Shown: piece after piece, positions 20,914 to 31,675 of the stretch
How the letters are laid out: each line of letters opens with the position of its first letter
Position numbering within the stretch: the first letter of the stretch is position 1
From: Hyphochytrium catenoides
Lineage: Eukaryota; Sar; Hyphochytriomycetes; Hyphochytriales; Hyphochytriaceae
Length of the DNA stretch: 64,000 bases
Direction: 5' to 3'
Assembly (NCBI GenBank): GCA_900088475.1
Contig: FLMG01001397.1
Span: forward strand, 13,909 to 77,908
Notes under the pieces: generated by a model
Seen by the model: the letters and a program-made list of their open reading frames with translations, nothing else
What the model was told of the DNA's origin: nothing
Databases searched by the model: none
Translations under genes and position numbers: made by a program

Positions 20914-23900
20914 CTATTTTTTCACTGGTGAGCTGAGGCGAGAGGAAGGTGCTCGCGGCGGTGTGGACGCTCGAATAGTCGTCACAGAGCGAGGTGGAGG
21001 TGCAGGTGCCGGAGAGCTCGACTGTGCAGAAGCAAAGGTTAGCCATCATTTATAGGAGCTAGCGCAGAGAGGTCCAAGCCCGACAGAAGCAGAGACAGAG
21101 AATCTCAAGCACGCGCAGAGCAGCTACGGACTCAGAGAGACATCCAAAGGACAAAGGGCGGAACAGGTAAACCAGGTCAACACATGGATGCGGTTGGTGA
21201 GGGCCTGGGGCGAAGCGATGACAAGGCCCTAGCCATCTTTTTGACGGTGGAGATTCTTCTTCTTGAAGAGAAGAAGTGTCTAAGCGCAGAGTAAGAAGAG
21301 CCGCGGGTATACAGCAGGACAATTAACAGGCACGATAGCCATATCTCGGATGACAACGTGTCAGATAGGATCAACTTACCCTTGAACCTCCCTCTATCTG
21401 CCTCTTCGCCTGGCCGAGCTCCACGGACCGGCATCTCGCAGCAAAATTGAGCGAGCACAGCGTCTCCGAAAGGTTATACATACAAGGACTGATGTTCACG
21501 AACATGAGCACCTAAGGATAGGCAGGTCAGCGAATTCCCAAATAAAGGCCGAGGAGTAACCGGACGGGACAAGTACGGAGAGCCAGCACAATTCGAGTAA
21601 GAAGTGATGAGACCTTAGAGTTGCCTCCCATACTGTCCTGCAGTAGGAAAGTGAGCTTGGAGTTCCTAAAGGGCACATGGCCCTTCTTTGCGGCCCCAAG
21701 CGCTTGAATGACGTCTCCTAAAGCCGAGAGCGACCTATAAAAGCAGCAAACACACGGCAGATTTAGATCACGGTCAGGAGCTAAACAAGGAAGGGAAAAT
21801 ATTCCGCCTCTTACCGGTTGATATTTTGAGCTTCTTTTAGCCTATCGCCGGTGGCATCCGTCTTACTGACGCGTTCGGACCCGGCAAGGTCAATGAGGTA
21901 GAGCTTTCCGCGTACCGTAGTGTCATCGCGTTTATTCTACGTTAAGTACAGCGGGGAGATAGAGAGAGTTGTCCATAGGAGGGAGACAGGGCGGGTGAGA
22001 GAGGGACATATGGTCAATGCTGCACTGGGTGACGAGATAAGTACCGTGAAGTGTAGGACGAAGCTGAGGACAAGTAGGCGATCGAAGAGTCCGTACCTTT
22101 CCTTCCACTCTAATGCAGAGGATCATATGTGACCTGCTCGAGTATTCATTCATGTCATGGGACTACAGAGGAGTAAAGAAAGCGAGTCAGGATCAGCATC
22201 TAGCTCCACATAGCCACAACCCATGGCCAAACCTCACTCAGCCACTCCCTCAGACCTTATCGATCTCTATTTCTGGGTATAGGTACACCATGGGGCCAGG
22301 TCTGGCAGTCAATCTCCATTCTCCTGCATCTAAGACACCCACACACTCTCTTTCACAGCCGCATTGCTAGACTCACCCCTACAGCTCTGGCGTCATTGGC
22401 CTGCGACAACAGGAGCATAACTTGCTCAATAGTGGTCACTGCTACCTCCGTCAAGTCTGGAACCATTATCCCTTCTTTGCCCTGCATTTGAAGGTTAGCT
22501 ACATAATGGAACAGTGACTAGGAGCGCGTCCGCTAACTTCCACAAGCAGGTGTATTTCCAGCAGCTTACCTGCCGAATGTCAAGCTGTTTGCGATTCTCC
22601 CCTCTCTTAGGGGTCGGTGCCAGCAGGTCTCTAAGAGATTCGTTGTATATCTCCATCACCGAGAGGAGCAGCGAATATGTCCAGTCCTCAGCTCTTTCTT
22701 CCATGAGCGAAAAGAGCGATGCAATGGCTCTGGAGTTCACGCCACTGCAGAAGAAGGCAAAGTTAGCCGCAACAGCAGGAAGACACGATCAGTGGCATTC
22801 GGGCCCAGGGTAGGGGATTGGGATAAGTGAGGGAGATTGAGAAATAAATGATCAAGAGTATCTTAAACAGCGTTGAATCGAGGAAAGATGAGAGATGGCA
22901 GATACGAGGCCCTGCTAACTGGCTGGCAACCCTGCTAAGAAGGGGCTGACAGAGAAAACGAAAGGCCCATTCGAAAGAAGGTTCAGCTGAAAAGGAATGA
23001 CGTACGGATTCTCAGGCGGCCCAGTGATGGTGAAGGTCTTGCCTGAACCTGTCTGTCCGTAAGCAAAGATACAGACCTATGGTCACGTGTAAGATAGGAG
23101 TGAGAAGGGTCCGACATATGAGATGTCATTTGGAGCTTGAGAAGGTAGGAGGAGAGCACAAAAACCGAGATACTTACGTTGTACCCGTCCATAACTGAGA
23201 TGATGAAGGGATGCACCTGGTCGAAGACCTGCTCCTGGGAGCTATCCCAGTCAAAGACTCGCTCAAACTCAAACTTGTTACGCGTCATATCATCGCTGTC
23301 GCAGACAAACGGGAAAGAAAGAAGAGAAATGGTGGTTAACAAGTAGAACTCAGTACATCTGGAAGGAAAGATCAAAACAAGGGCAGCCGTATGATCTATG
23401 AAAGGTTGTGGTTACCCTTATGCGCCGCTGGCAATCGCGTACCTCTTAATAGTCACCTCAGCTTCCGATGGAAACTCTGTTATGATGGCGTCGTCACCAG
23501 TTCTGGAGCAACAGGGCACATAAAGGGCAAAAAAAATGAAGCTGGGTGAGCAAGCAGACTGACCAACAGAGGCGAAGGTAACCACAGTTCAGTTCTACCA
23601 GCTCTCGCTAGCTGTCTGTCTTCTCTTCTCCTCTACTCTCCCCTAGAGTCTTGCTTCTTACGTACTTGCCATCTACTGGAAGCTTGGGCCGAACTCTGCA
23701 AATCACTCGAATATTCCCTTGTAGCTCCAGCAGCTTGTTATGAATCTCGCGACGTAGAGACGCCTCCTTGGAGTACAAGATCTGCAAAGGAATAAGGACA
23801 AGGCCCTACGCTCAGATAATCTAATACTAAGAATAGGCAAGCATACTTATTGCCTCAAGAATGATACAGGAGTGAGAATTAATAGAGCAGCTCAAGGGTG

Positions 23901-26900
23901 TAAAAGGGAAGTCTTAGCGTCCATAGCTGTGCCTCTAAGTTAAGTGTGAGACAAGACAAGGCATGACTTCCATAAGCAGAGAACGAGGAGATATGTAGAG
24001 GATTCTTACCCTAAACTCGTCTCTTTCAGCCTCCATTCGAGCCAGCTTCTGGCCCCAGCTCTTATCTGCTGCCGCTAGTGCCACTCGCTTCTCTTCTTCC
24101 GCCACTTTGATGGCGTCTTCGACTGCTTTTTTCCGGCTTTCCTCAAACTCTCTTTCCTTTGCTCGTTTCTCCTCCTTAGCCTTTTCCACTTCTTTCTCTG
24201 CCTCTTTGATCTTTGCCTGCAGTGCGTCCCTCTCCTTCTGGACTGCCACCCTTAGTGCTTCAGCGCCTTCATCCCTCACACTGATTGATGGTAATTGACA
24301 GGAGAAGAATCGCCCAAGCGTTAGACCCCACTTAGAGACCGTAGAAGAGTGACCGCGGGGATAGCACCGGATGGATGAGAGAACAGAGATGCTTGGCTGT
24401 ATATTAGTGTACAGATGGCCTTAGACAGCAAGAAGAGGTTTCTTGATGCCAAGCCGTGAACTCTGTCTAATAACAAGTGACAGGAAAGAGAAGATGCACT
24501 GGATAACGATTGACAAGTGAGTCTCACCGCTTCATTGCATCCTCCGCCCTTTCTCTCTCCGCGGTCACTTCCTCCTATAAGTCAGAAAAGAATAAGAGGT
24601 GTTCATTGACGCCAGATGCTAAAGCACGCCAATCTTGAATGTTCATTACCTCTGCTTTCTTCTTTAGCTGCTCTTCAGCAAATGTTCTCTCTTCAACTAG
24701 CTGTTTCCGAAGTTGTTCAAGTGCTTCCTCTTTTTCGTCTTTCGCTCTCTTATCCAGCTCGTTGGTTAGCTGCTCTTGAGCCTAAGGCAAGGAAGCAACT
24801 CTTCAACTTTCGTGCTAAACCAGCAGGGAGATAAGGGACTCCAATCCACCAACCCACTTTTCTTGGCTCACGTTTCTCTCCTTAGCCTAATCGTGACCAC
24901 CCTTATAAGAAATCGAGAGCTCTCCGAGCCCTTCCCCGTTCCTACCTGCTGGAGGCGCACTTCTGCCTCCTTCTTAGCTTCCTCAAGCATCTCAGTCAGC
25001 CTCTGTTGGGCTTCCGCCGCTGCTTTTGACAATGCCTGAGGAATGTATGTAAACTCAGTTTAGTCTTGTGGCAGAGAGATTTATTATCGAAGGCGTCTAC
25101 GGGGAAGTCTCATGTTGTCAAACGGGGTCGCCACAAGCAATCGTCCGGTCAAGCAGGAATACTCTAATTAGTTCCTTACATTCTCAACTAAGGTATGCGC
25201 CTTGCCTTCCCATTCTCCGTTTAGTTGCTCTGTCAGTCTGCTTTTGAGCTGCAACACGCGCAACCGATTAAAGTCAATTTGCATTGAGGCAGAACTACTA
25301 AAGGAGGATAGCAAGGGCAAGGAAGGAAAGCGGGGAGAGAGGAAGGTATGAAGCTGCTACTATGCCCAGAGCCTAGTGAACAGCATATCGAAAAAAGGAC
25401 AGGCTCATTACGGTCGCACCTCATCAAGAGCTCTTTCTTTCTCCTCATCCTTTTCTCTTTCCTTCCCCTCTAAAGCTTTTTGCTTCTCTGCATCCTTGAG
25501 TCTTTCTGTCTCCTGAAGAGCAGCCTTTCGCTCCCTCTCCGCCTGTTCCTTGGCTTCGTTAAGAACCTGCTGGACTGTGCCTTGGGAATCCTTCGATACG
25601 CTTAAAAGTGCAGTTTCATGCTCTTTCTTCAACAGCACTGTTAAATAGCAGAGAGTTTTAGACAGTTAACTGAGGTGTACTTTTTTCCCGCTCAGATAGA
25701 TAGCGGGTACTCTAGCTAGCCCTGACGTGCTAGATTACCTAGCTCATTTCTATGGTCCTCTCTCAGCTGATCCAACTGTCTTTTGAGCTCGTTCTGCTCT
25801 CCTTCAGCCTTTGCCTGAGAAATTGAAGGTCCAATGAGCTGGATAAGCTAAGGTGAGGCCCCGACAATCCACGGACACAGTTACCTTATCTGCTTCTAGG
25901 GTCCGTTTGACCTTCTCTAACTCCTCCACCAACGAGGCCGATGAGGAATTGCTCTCACCTGAAGGTGGAGACACGCAACGATGTTTAGAAGCGATTCGTC
26001 AAGAGTCCCAAAGCTTAGAAAGGGAGAGAACTGACGAACTCCGTACATGAGCCCAGTGAACAAGTCCGGACTTTTTAATCTTCCAAGGGAGGTAAAGGTA
26101 ACGTACTAGTCAGCGCACTGATTTTTGCTTCGTACTCGGTCTTCAAGGCAGCAATTCTTCTCTCCGCATCCTCCCGCAAAGAATGTACTTCTGCCTCCAT
26201 AGCTCCTGTTTTTCGACAGCTCAGTAGACGTTGCCCAGCTTGCCCTTGTAGTACCGCCCTTTCGCTATTGTTATAGTTCAAAGGCCAAAGACGACTGCAC
26301 CTCTAAGCTAAACCCTCTTTAGCAGCCGCGGCTCCCATGTTTAACCCAAAACCTACCTCCTGAGGTCGATGCTCGTTTCTAAGGATAATATGGTCAACGG
26401 GCAAATAATGACATGGGCGAGACATGAAGGTATAAAGAGGAAAGGATGAGTACACTCGTGTTAGACGTCAAAGAACAGCAAGGAGTATAAGGGCGACATG
26501 TGGCTGGGCCCCAGCCAACCCATACCGAGTGGGCGAGTTGTGGGTTAAACATAGTCCATTGCCTTCATCGGTTGCAATCGTTGAGCGATATTTCTTAACT
26601 CTTACGTACCGTCAATTCAGCCTCCAGCTCTACTACTCGCGCCTTTAGTCGCTGTTTCTCGCTATCTTGATCATCATCTTCTGCGTTACGTTCTTTAACT
26701 GGCTCAGCAGCGGTCTGAGTAGGCCCTCCGCCACCCTGTGAGGCCCGTCGAGTAAGCTTGAGCTCCATCAGCTCCGCTTTTGCCTTTGCTAACTGCTCCT
26801 CTACATAAGAGAGTTGCGCAGAATCCACCTATCAGATGCACACACGGAACCACACAGGGGTCAGATTACCCAAGGGCCAACTGATAGCGTCTTCTATCCC

Positions 26901-28711
26901 ATCCCACTAAAGAAAGGACACACAGAGTGTGCGACAGAGGCAGACGACGACAGAGTGCGACAGCAGCCAGATTGGAGACTTCTACTTCGACCTCCAATTC
27001 CCTCATCAAACTACCTTCGAGACGCCCCGCCTCTCCTTAGTGATGTCCTGTTCTTGCTCAAGAAGCCGAAGAAGGTTCTCTTCCTGAGTCTTGACCTTAA
27101 GCACCAGGCTTTCATTCTCAAGCCTTAGACGCTAATGGCGACGTGGAAGTTAGAGCAAGAACAAAAATGATGGAGAGCGTCCCCGTAGGAGAGGCAGGAA
27201 TGTGTCAGCGCAGCTGCTGGGAACATAAAAACCAGCTAATTAGGAGAGCGTCTATACCGCTCACTGCTTAGACCAGTCGCAGTATGGCACGAAATTCTCC
27301 TACTCTCTAGAAGTCCAGCAGGGAGCGATATGAGAGGAGGAAGTATAATCAAGTCCCCCTTGTACAAGAAGCGGGGTCACGATATGCAGAACGGGAGAGA
27401 GCTCGTAGACATTCCTAAGCTAGCGGAGGCTTTGGTAGCGTCCCAAAGACGAACCTTTAGCTGTGCAGCGTCCACTTCCGCTTGCGCCGAGCTGTCAGCG
27501 GCCAACTTATTGTACTCTGCAACCAGCTGGTCCAGAGCCTCAGCTTCCGTCTAAAAATAGAGCTTGTCAGTAACCCTGTTTGCCTACATCATGTCCTCTT
27601 TTCTCTCTCTTCTCTCTTTCAGTTCGCGTGGGATCTCCGGTGTGACTGACAGTCCTCTACCTTCTCTTTATCGTCCTGATTCCTCTCCGCCAGAAGAGCC
27701 TGAATCTGATGTTCTTTGCTCTTGAGCTGTACGGTCAGTTCTTCCCTTTCTCTTTCAAATTCAGCCATCTTGTTCTCTTGATGCACTTTGTGGGCAGACA
27801 GCTCTGTTTTTATACTAATAAGTTCACGCAGCCGCACTTCCCAGGCCTGGGTAAGAGACAGAGACAAACAAGTGGAGGTCAATGACTGAGGACCCGCTTA
27901 TAGGCAGAGGACAAACACATTCACGAGATCAAAGAATAATAGGTAGTATGCTAAGGAGCGGCCCTGTGCTGATGAGGATGTGTGTGGTCAATGGCGAGAG
28001 CCAGGCCCTTTGATTAAGAGGAACCATCGGCTCAACTTCATTTGGCAAGATCGGACCATAGGACGCACCTCCAATGTCTCCTGCAGCTCCCGGTTCCTTT
28101 CTCGCAGTCGTCGAGCTTTTTCCTCTGTCAACGATGCTCCTGTTGCCGTACATTGCCGGTACATAGTCAGTCCTTTTCCGTCCTGATACTTCCTTTCTCC
28201 TTCTTTCCCCATCTGCGCGACAATCTACAATCTATGTCACGTTCTCTGGGTACGATCTCCCTCCTTACCATCTTCTCCCTCTTCCTCTTCTGGAACCGCC
28301 ACAGTGCTTGAGCGCTTCTTCGCTGTCTCTTCAGGCAGAGGTTGGCCGGTAGCTTCATGCCACTTGCTCTTCCATTCTGCCAGCTCTCGCTACGCTCCGA
28401 CAATCATACAATCAGAGGGAACAAGAAGGCCTGATAAGGCACGAAGGCGGTAAGGTAGACTTGGTAGCCCTCACCTCCTTCTCAATTACAAGCTTCTGGA
28501 ACTCTCTGGTGACGTTGAGCTGTTCAAACTGCAAATCTAGCACCATCTTTTTGTACAGCTCCGCCTCTTCCAGCGCTGTCGCTCTTCTTTCCTCCTCCTC
28601 CGCATGCTGCTGAGCTGAGTGTGCAATCTCCTCACTAACCTCTGCAAGCGCCGTCTTCACTTGCTTAAATCCGTCCACGGCCGTGTTAGCCAGTCGAGTG
28701 ATGGTGAACAT
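20914..28711 (-). CDS. Kinesin-14 family motor (C-terminal motor), many exons
   Basis: Roughly 25 exons read from right to left. From 28711 ([12 protein letters not shown]) to about 23935, consecutive short exons encode almost continuous charged coiled coil (examples 28475-28711, 26613-26828, 24012-24279). Exon 23666-23781 gives the kinesin-14 neck [16 protein letters not shown]. Motor exons follow: [17 protein letters not shown] (~23444-23508), the exon ending [12 protein letters not shown] (~23178-23295), the P-loop [12 protein letters not shown] (~23009-23076), switch I NEYSSRSH (~22095-22153), switch II DLAGSER (~21817-21920), [18 protein letters not shown] (~21605-21738) and [18 protein letters not shown] (~21390-21510). 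A Pro/Ser-rich basic tail exon at 20914-21021 ends SPVKK-stop. Neck before motor defines kinesin-14, which are minus-end-directed motors for spindle organisation or retrograde transport. All three nucleotide-binding motifs are intact. Estimated length is above 1200 residues. An earlier exon at about 28811-29015 (TSNPTDRQAQGSS...) is likely but its junction is unresolved, so the true start may lie upstream. Confidence 0.92.
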
Positions 28712-30187
28712 GTTGTTAGCCCCTAATCAAGCCTCAACCTGACGCTCCACTTCTGCCGGGCTGGGCCCTCAACAGCAACGACAGATCTTGAAGAAGCCAG
28801 ATCGCCCGCTATAACCTCGACTGTCCCTTATAGATTGGGCGGACTCGATGACTATTGACGAAGCCGGAAGATTGAGAAGAAAGGGCCAATCTCGGGGTGC
28901 CAAGGTCCTCTTTCTTCAGGTCCTGCTTTGGCTGGTGAGCTTCATGAAGTCCGTGCGTCCCCGATGATGAGCCTTGTGCCTGTCTGTCCGTTGGGTTGGA
29001 AGTGACCGATGCCCTACCAACAGACAACGAAAACTCAAAGAAGAAAACTCCAGACTGATTCTCCTGCCTCTATAAATGCCGTTACCGGTAGCCTGGAGAG
29101 CAAGGTCTTCCGCTAACGGCTAGCTCGCATAGGCCCAGGTGGGGTCGGTGGTTTCATAGGTTGGGAGGAGGAGGAGGAGGAGGAGCGCTGTGGCTGAGGA
29201 TCTTAGCTTCTGATGATGAGGATGGACGATTGTCAATGATGATGATGATGACTAGCAGAATGAAGAAGGGAGCAGCAAGGGTTGAAGAAGCATGAAGGAA
29301 GAAGAGGCACGCATGGCCGGAGCCTCTGCCTTCTTCATGATTGACTAGCAGCTGTCGCTCCTGCCCCATTATTGGACGGAGGGTGGCTGCTTGAATGGTT
29401 GGAGCTCGTCGGGCGGCGGGCGGCAAGCCTCCCACCAATTGTTTCCTTCAACCACGCGCAGCTATTTATAGACCCCAGGGCGGTCGAGAAAGGTGACCAG
29501 CAGTAAAAGAAAGCAAGATGAAGTTTCAATTTGTTGGGGTGGCTCTTCTTCGTCGCTCTTGCCTTGTTGGCAACAAGAAGGCGACAGATTGCAGCGCACA
29601 GCAGTAGCAGCTGCATTACTAGTGCCACAAGGGTAACTAAGAAGGAATGCTCGGATGCTCCCATCATGATATATTCCTCCTCAGCACTGCGTGTTCGTAT
29701 CCCTAATGATCAACATCTGCCCGTAATGAGGACGAGCTGTGGCTCTTGGTCTGCTCACTTCCTATTATCGCACTCTTGAAGGAGGGCTACTCATCTTCAT
29801 TAAAAAAAAGAAGCTTAAGAGATAGTCGGTAAGAAGACAGCTGTCGTGTGACGCAACAGTCCTTAGAAGAAGAAAGAAAGGAGTTTCCCGCAGCCAAAAA
29901 CGCTGTTTGTGTCTGTTGCCTATTATCCTGCCGTCGACAGGATCTATGGGAAGGGTAAACGTCACTACGGAGCCCTCCACCTCCTCAGAACCTCCGTATA
30001 TCCATCCCTTGTCAAATCTCAGGCTAACTCTTCCTTGCTTCCGCTGACAAGAAGCCAACAAACTGTCCGTCTGTATTGTATAAGAGACAGGTAGACATCA
30101 ATCTATGTTATTACGGGGAACATCAATAGTTGGATAGAGACAGAGATCTGATCCGTGCAACATTGGCCAGGGCGGAGTCCCTATATT
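28712..30187. other. Upstream kinesin region and repeat-rich spacer
   Basis: A probable kinesin 5' coding exon lies at about 28811-29015 on the minus strand. Beyond it are a (GGA)n run near 29160-29184 and a GAT run near 29237-29252. Minus-strand open frames at 29154-29667 include proline and hydrophobic low-complexity stretches and are not supported as a gene. They may be kinesin 5' UTR or promoter. Confidence 0.45.
29160..29184. repeat. (GGA)n trinucleotide repeat
   Basis: Eight or so near-perfect GGA units, followed 50 bases later by a short GAT run. In one minus-strand frame they read as polyproline. Confidence 0.8.
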
Positions 30188-31675
30188 TCACACCCTTTCG
30201 TCTCCAGGATGCTCTCGCACTGGCTCCGAACCAGCTATCATTGGCGATTTATAGTGACCTACTATCGCACTGTTCACTATCCCTTCTTCTTCAGAACTTG
30301 TTAATGAAGAGGTTCCGGCGGCGTCCTGTGCCAGTTGACGATGATGGGACACTCTAAAATCCTGCTCCACTGCGCTATCTCGTGTCCCTTCCTCCCCACC
30401 GGCTCCCATATTAGACGCCGATCTGCCTTTGTTGGGTCTCCAGAAGATGATCACAGAGGCTAAAAGTACCATAAAGAGGATAAAATCAGTCAGCATCACG
30501 GGAAGGGTTGTGCGGCTCGACGAAAGACATCTGGTATCCCATGTATCGGATTTGGCAGTACCGTTGCTGACGCTGCATTTTGCGTAGTAGACCCAAGCAT
30601 CAACGCCTATTCGAGGCTTGCCTACCGCCATAAGGACAGCGATGCTGACAGTCGTCAAGACAAGAAGCAACTCTAAGGTCATATAGAGTAGCAATGAGCG
30701 GGCAACCCAGGAGAGGCGGCTGTAAGACTGAAGAGGGCTGACCCAAAGCCGCCACCGCCCAGAGTGCTTATCTACGGCGTCCACAACGGGGCTTACGAGA
30801 GGGACATCAGGCCCTTCTGACTGCTTCTTCTGCTGAAGCTTTCGCAATACCGCCGCAGCGCTTGGAACGTCGTCCGTTGGATAACGTGAGGACTGCTCAA
30901 CCATGATCTCTAGAGCTTCATGTTGACGAACATGGCGGAATAGGATGACAGACAGCGTCATAAAGCTCACTAGAGAACCTGCGAAGAACATCATACAGCC
31001 AAACCGGAGCAGGAGCGAAGGATGGTGCCTCGGAGCCATTATGGACGCCATAAAGAGAAGCGTCATCGAAGACAGGGACACCGCGAAGGTCGTCCAAGAT
31101 CCCCTACGAATCTTCCTTGCCCTGGCGCTGACAATTTGCAGCCCTTCCACAAGGGCTTGGCCATTCGCTGCAGAAGATCTTTGGTTGTTACCTGCTACTA
31201 CTGAACCCGAGGGAGAGAGCCTCCTACTACCTCCCACGACGTTCCCTCCTTCTTCAATCACGTTGACAGCCTCCAGCTCCCTGACAGCAAGAATCACAGT
31301 GGTAGACCATCTTCGGAGAGCTATTGCGAGGCTGGAGACGACGCAAAAGATGTAAATCCACTGGAGCAGAGACACGACGGGATATGGAAGCACAGCTCCA
31401 TGAGCAAAGGGGTCAATCCCTCTAAGGATCAACACTGCAAAGCCCAAAAGGGCAACGACCACCATCCTCTTCTGGACCTTGCTACCGCCTTCGCAGTGTA
31501 TCTTGAGCCATTGGTAGAGGGTAATGGCAACACCTAGAAGGCCCAGGAGAGAGTATAGGAGCTTTTGCTTGAGATATTCATCAATGATAACATCGCTGAA
31601 CGCCGTCTGACAGTCAGATCCCACTTTGGCGTAACTGCACGGGAAGTCCTGGACGCGGGACGACGTGCTTCCCAT
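30188..31675 (-). CDS. Seven-span membrane protein of unknown family
   Basis: Single-exon frame of 495 residues with an ATG at 31675. Hydrophobic spans lie at about 38-57, 71-88, 99-120, 195-213, 221-245, 326-351 and 391-412. The N-terminus has two cysteines (13 and 22). The loop before the last span has two more (367 and 383) with an NGT glycosylation site at 371, consistent with an outside location and a receptor-like N-out topology. The third loop (about 121-194) and the loop between spans 5 and 6 are long, hydrophilic and basic, as expected for cytosolic loops. The C-terminal ~80 residues are acidic and Ser-rich. Topology alone suggests a GPCR-like protein, but I see no DRY, NPxxY or other class signature. 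A transporter or orphan membrane protein is equally possible. Confidence 0.72.
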   Translation of the reverse strand: MGSTSSRVQDFPCSYAKVGSDCQTAFSDVIIDEYLKQKLLYSLLGLLGVAITLYQWLKIHCEGGSKVQKRMVVVALLGFAVLILRGIDPFAHGAVLPYPVVSLLQWIYIFCVVSSLAIALRRWSTTVILAVRELEAVNVIEEGGNVVGGSRRLSPSGSVVAGNNQRSSAANGQALVEGLQIVSARARKIRRGSWTTFAVSLSSMTLLFMASIMAPRHHPSLLLRFGCMMFFAGSLVSFMTLSVILFRHVRQHEALEIMVEQSSRYPTDDVPSAAAVLRKLQQKKQSEGPDVPLVSPVVDAVDKHSGRWRLWVSPLQSYSRLSWVARSLLLYMTLELLLVLTTVSIAVLMAVGKPRIGVDAWVYYAKCSVSNGTAKSDTWDTRCLSSSRTTLPVMLTDFILFMVLLASVIIFWRPNKGRSASNMGAGGEEGTRDSAVEQDFRVSHHRQLAQDAAGTSSLTSSEEEGIVNSAIVGHYKSPMIAGSEPVREHPGDERV

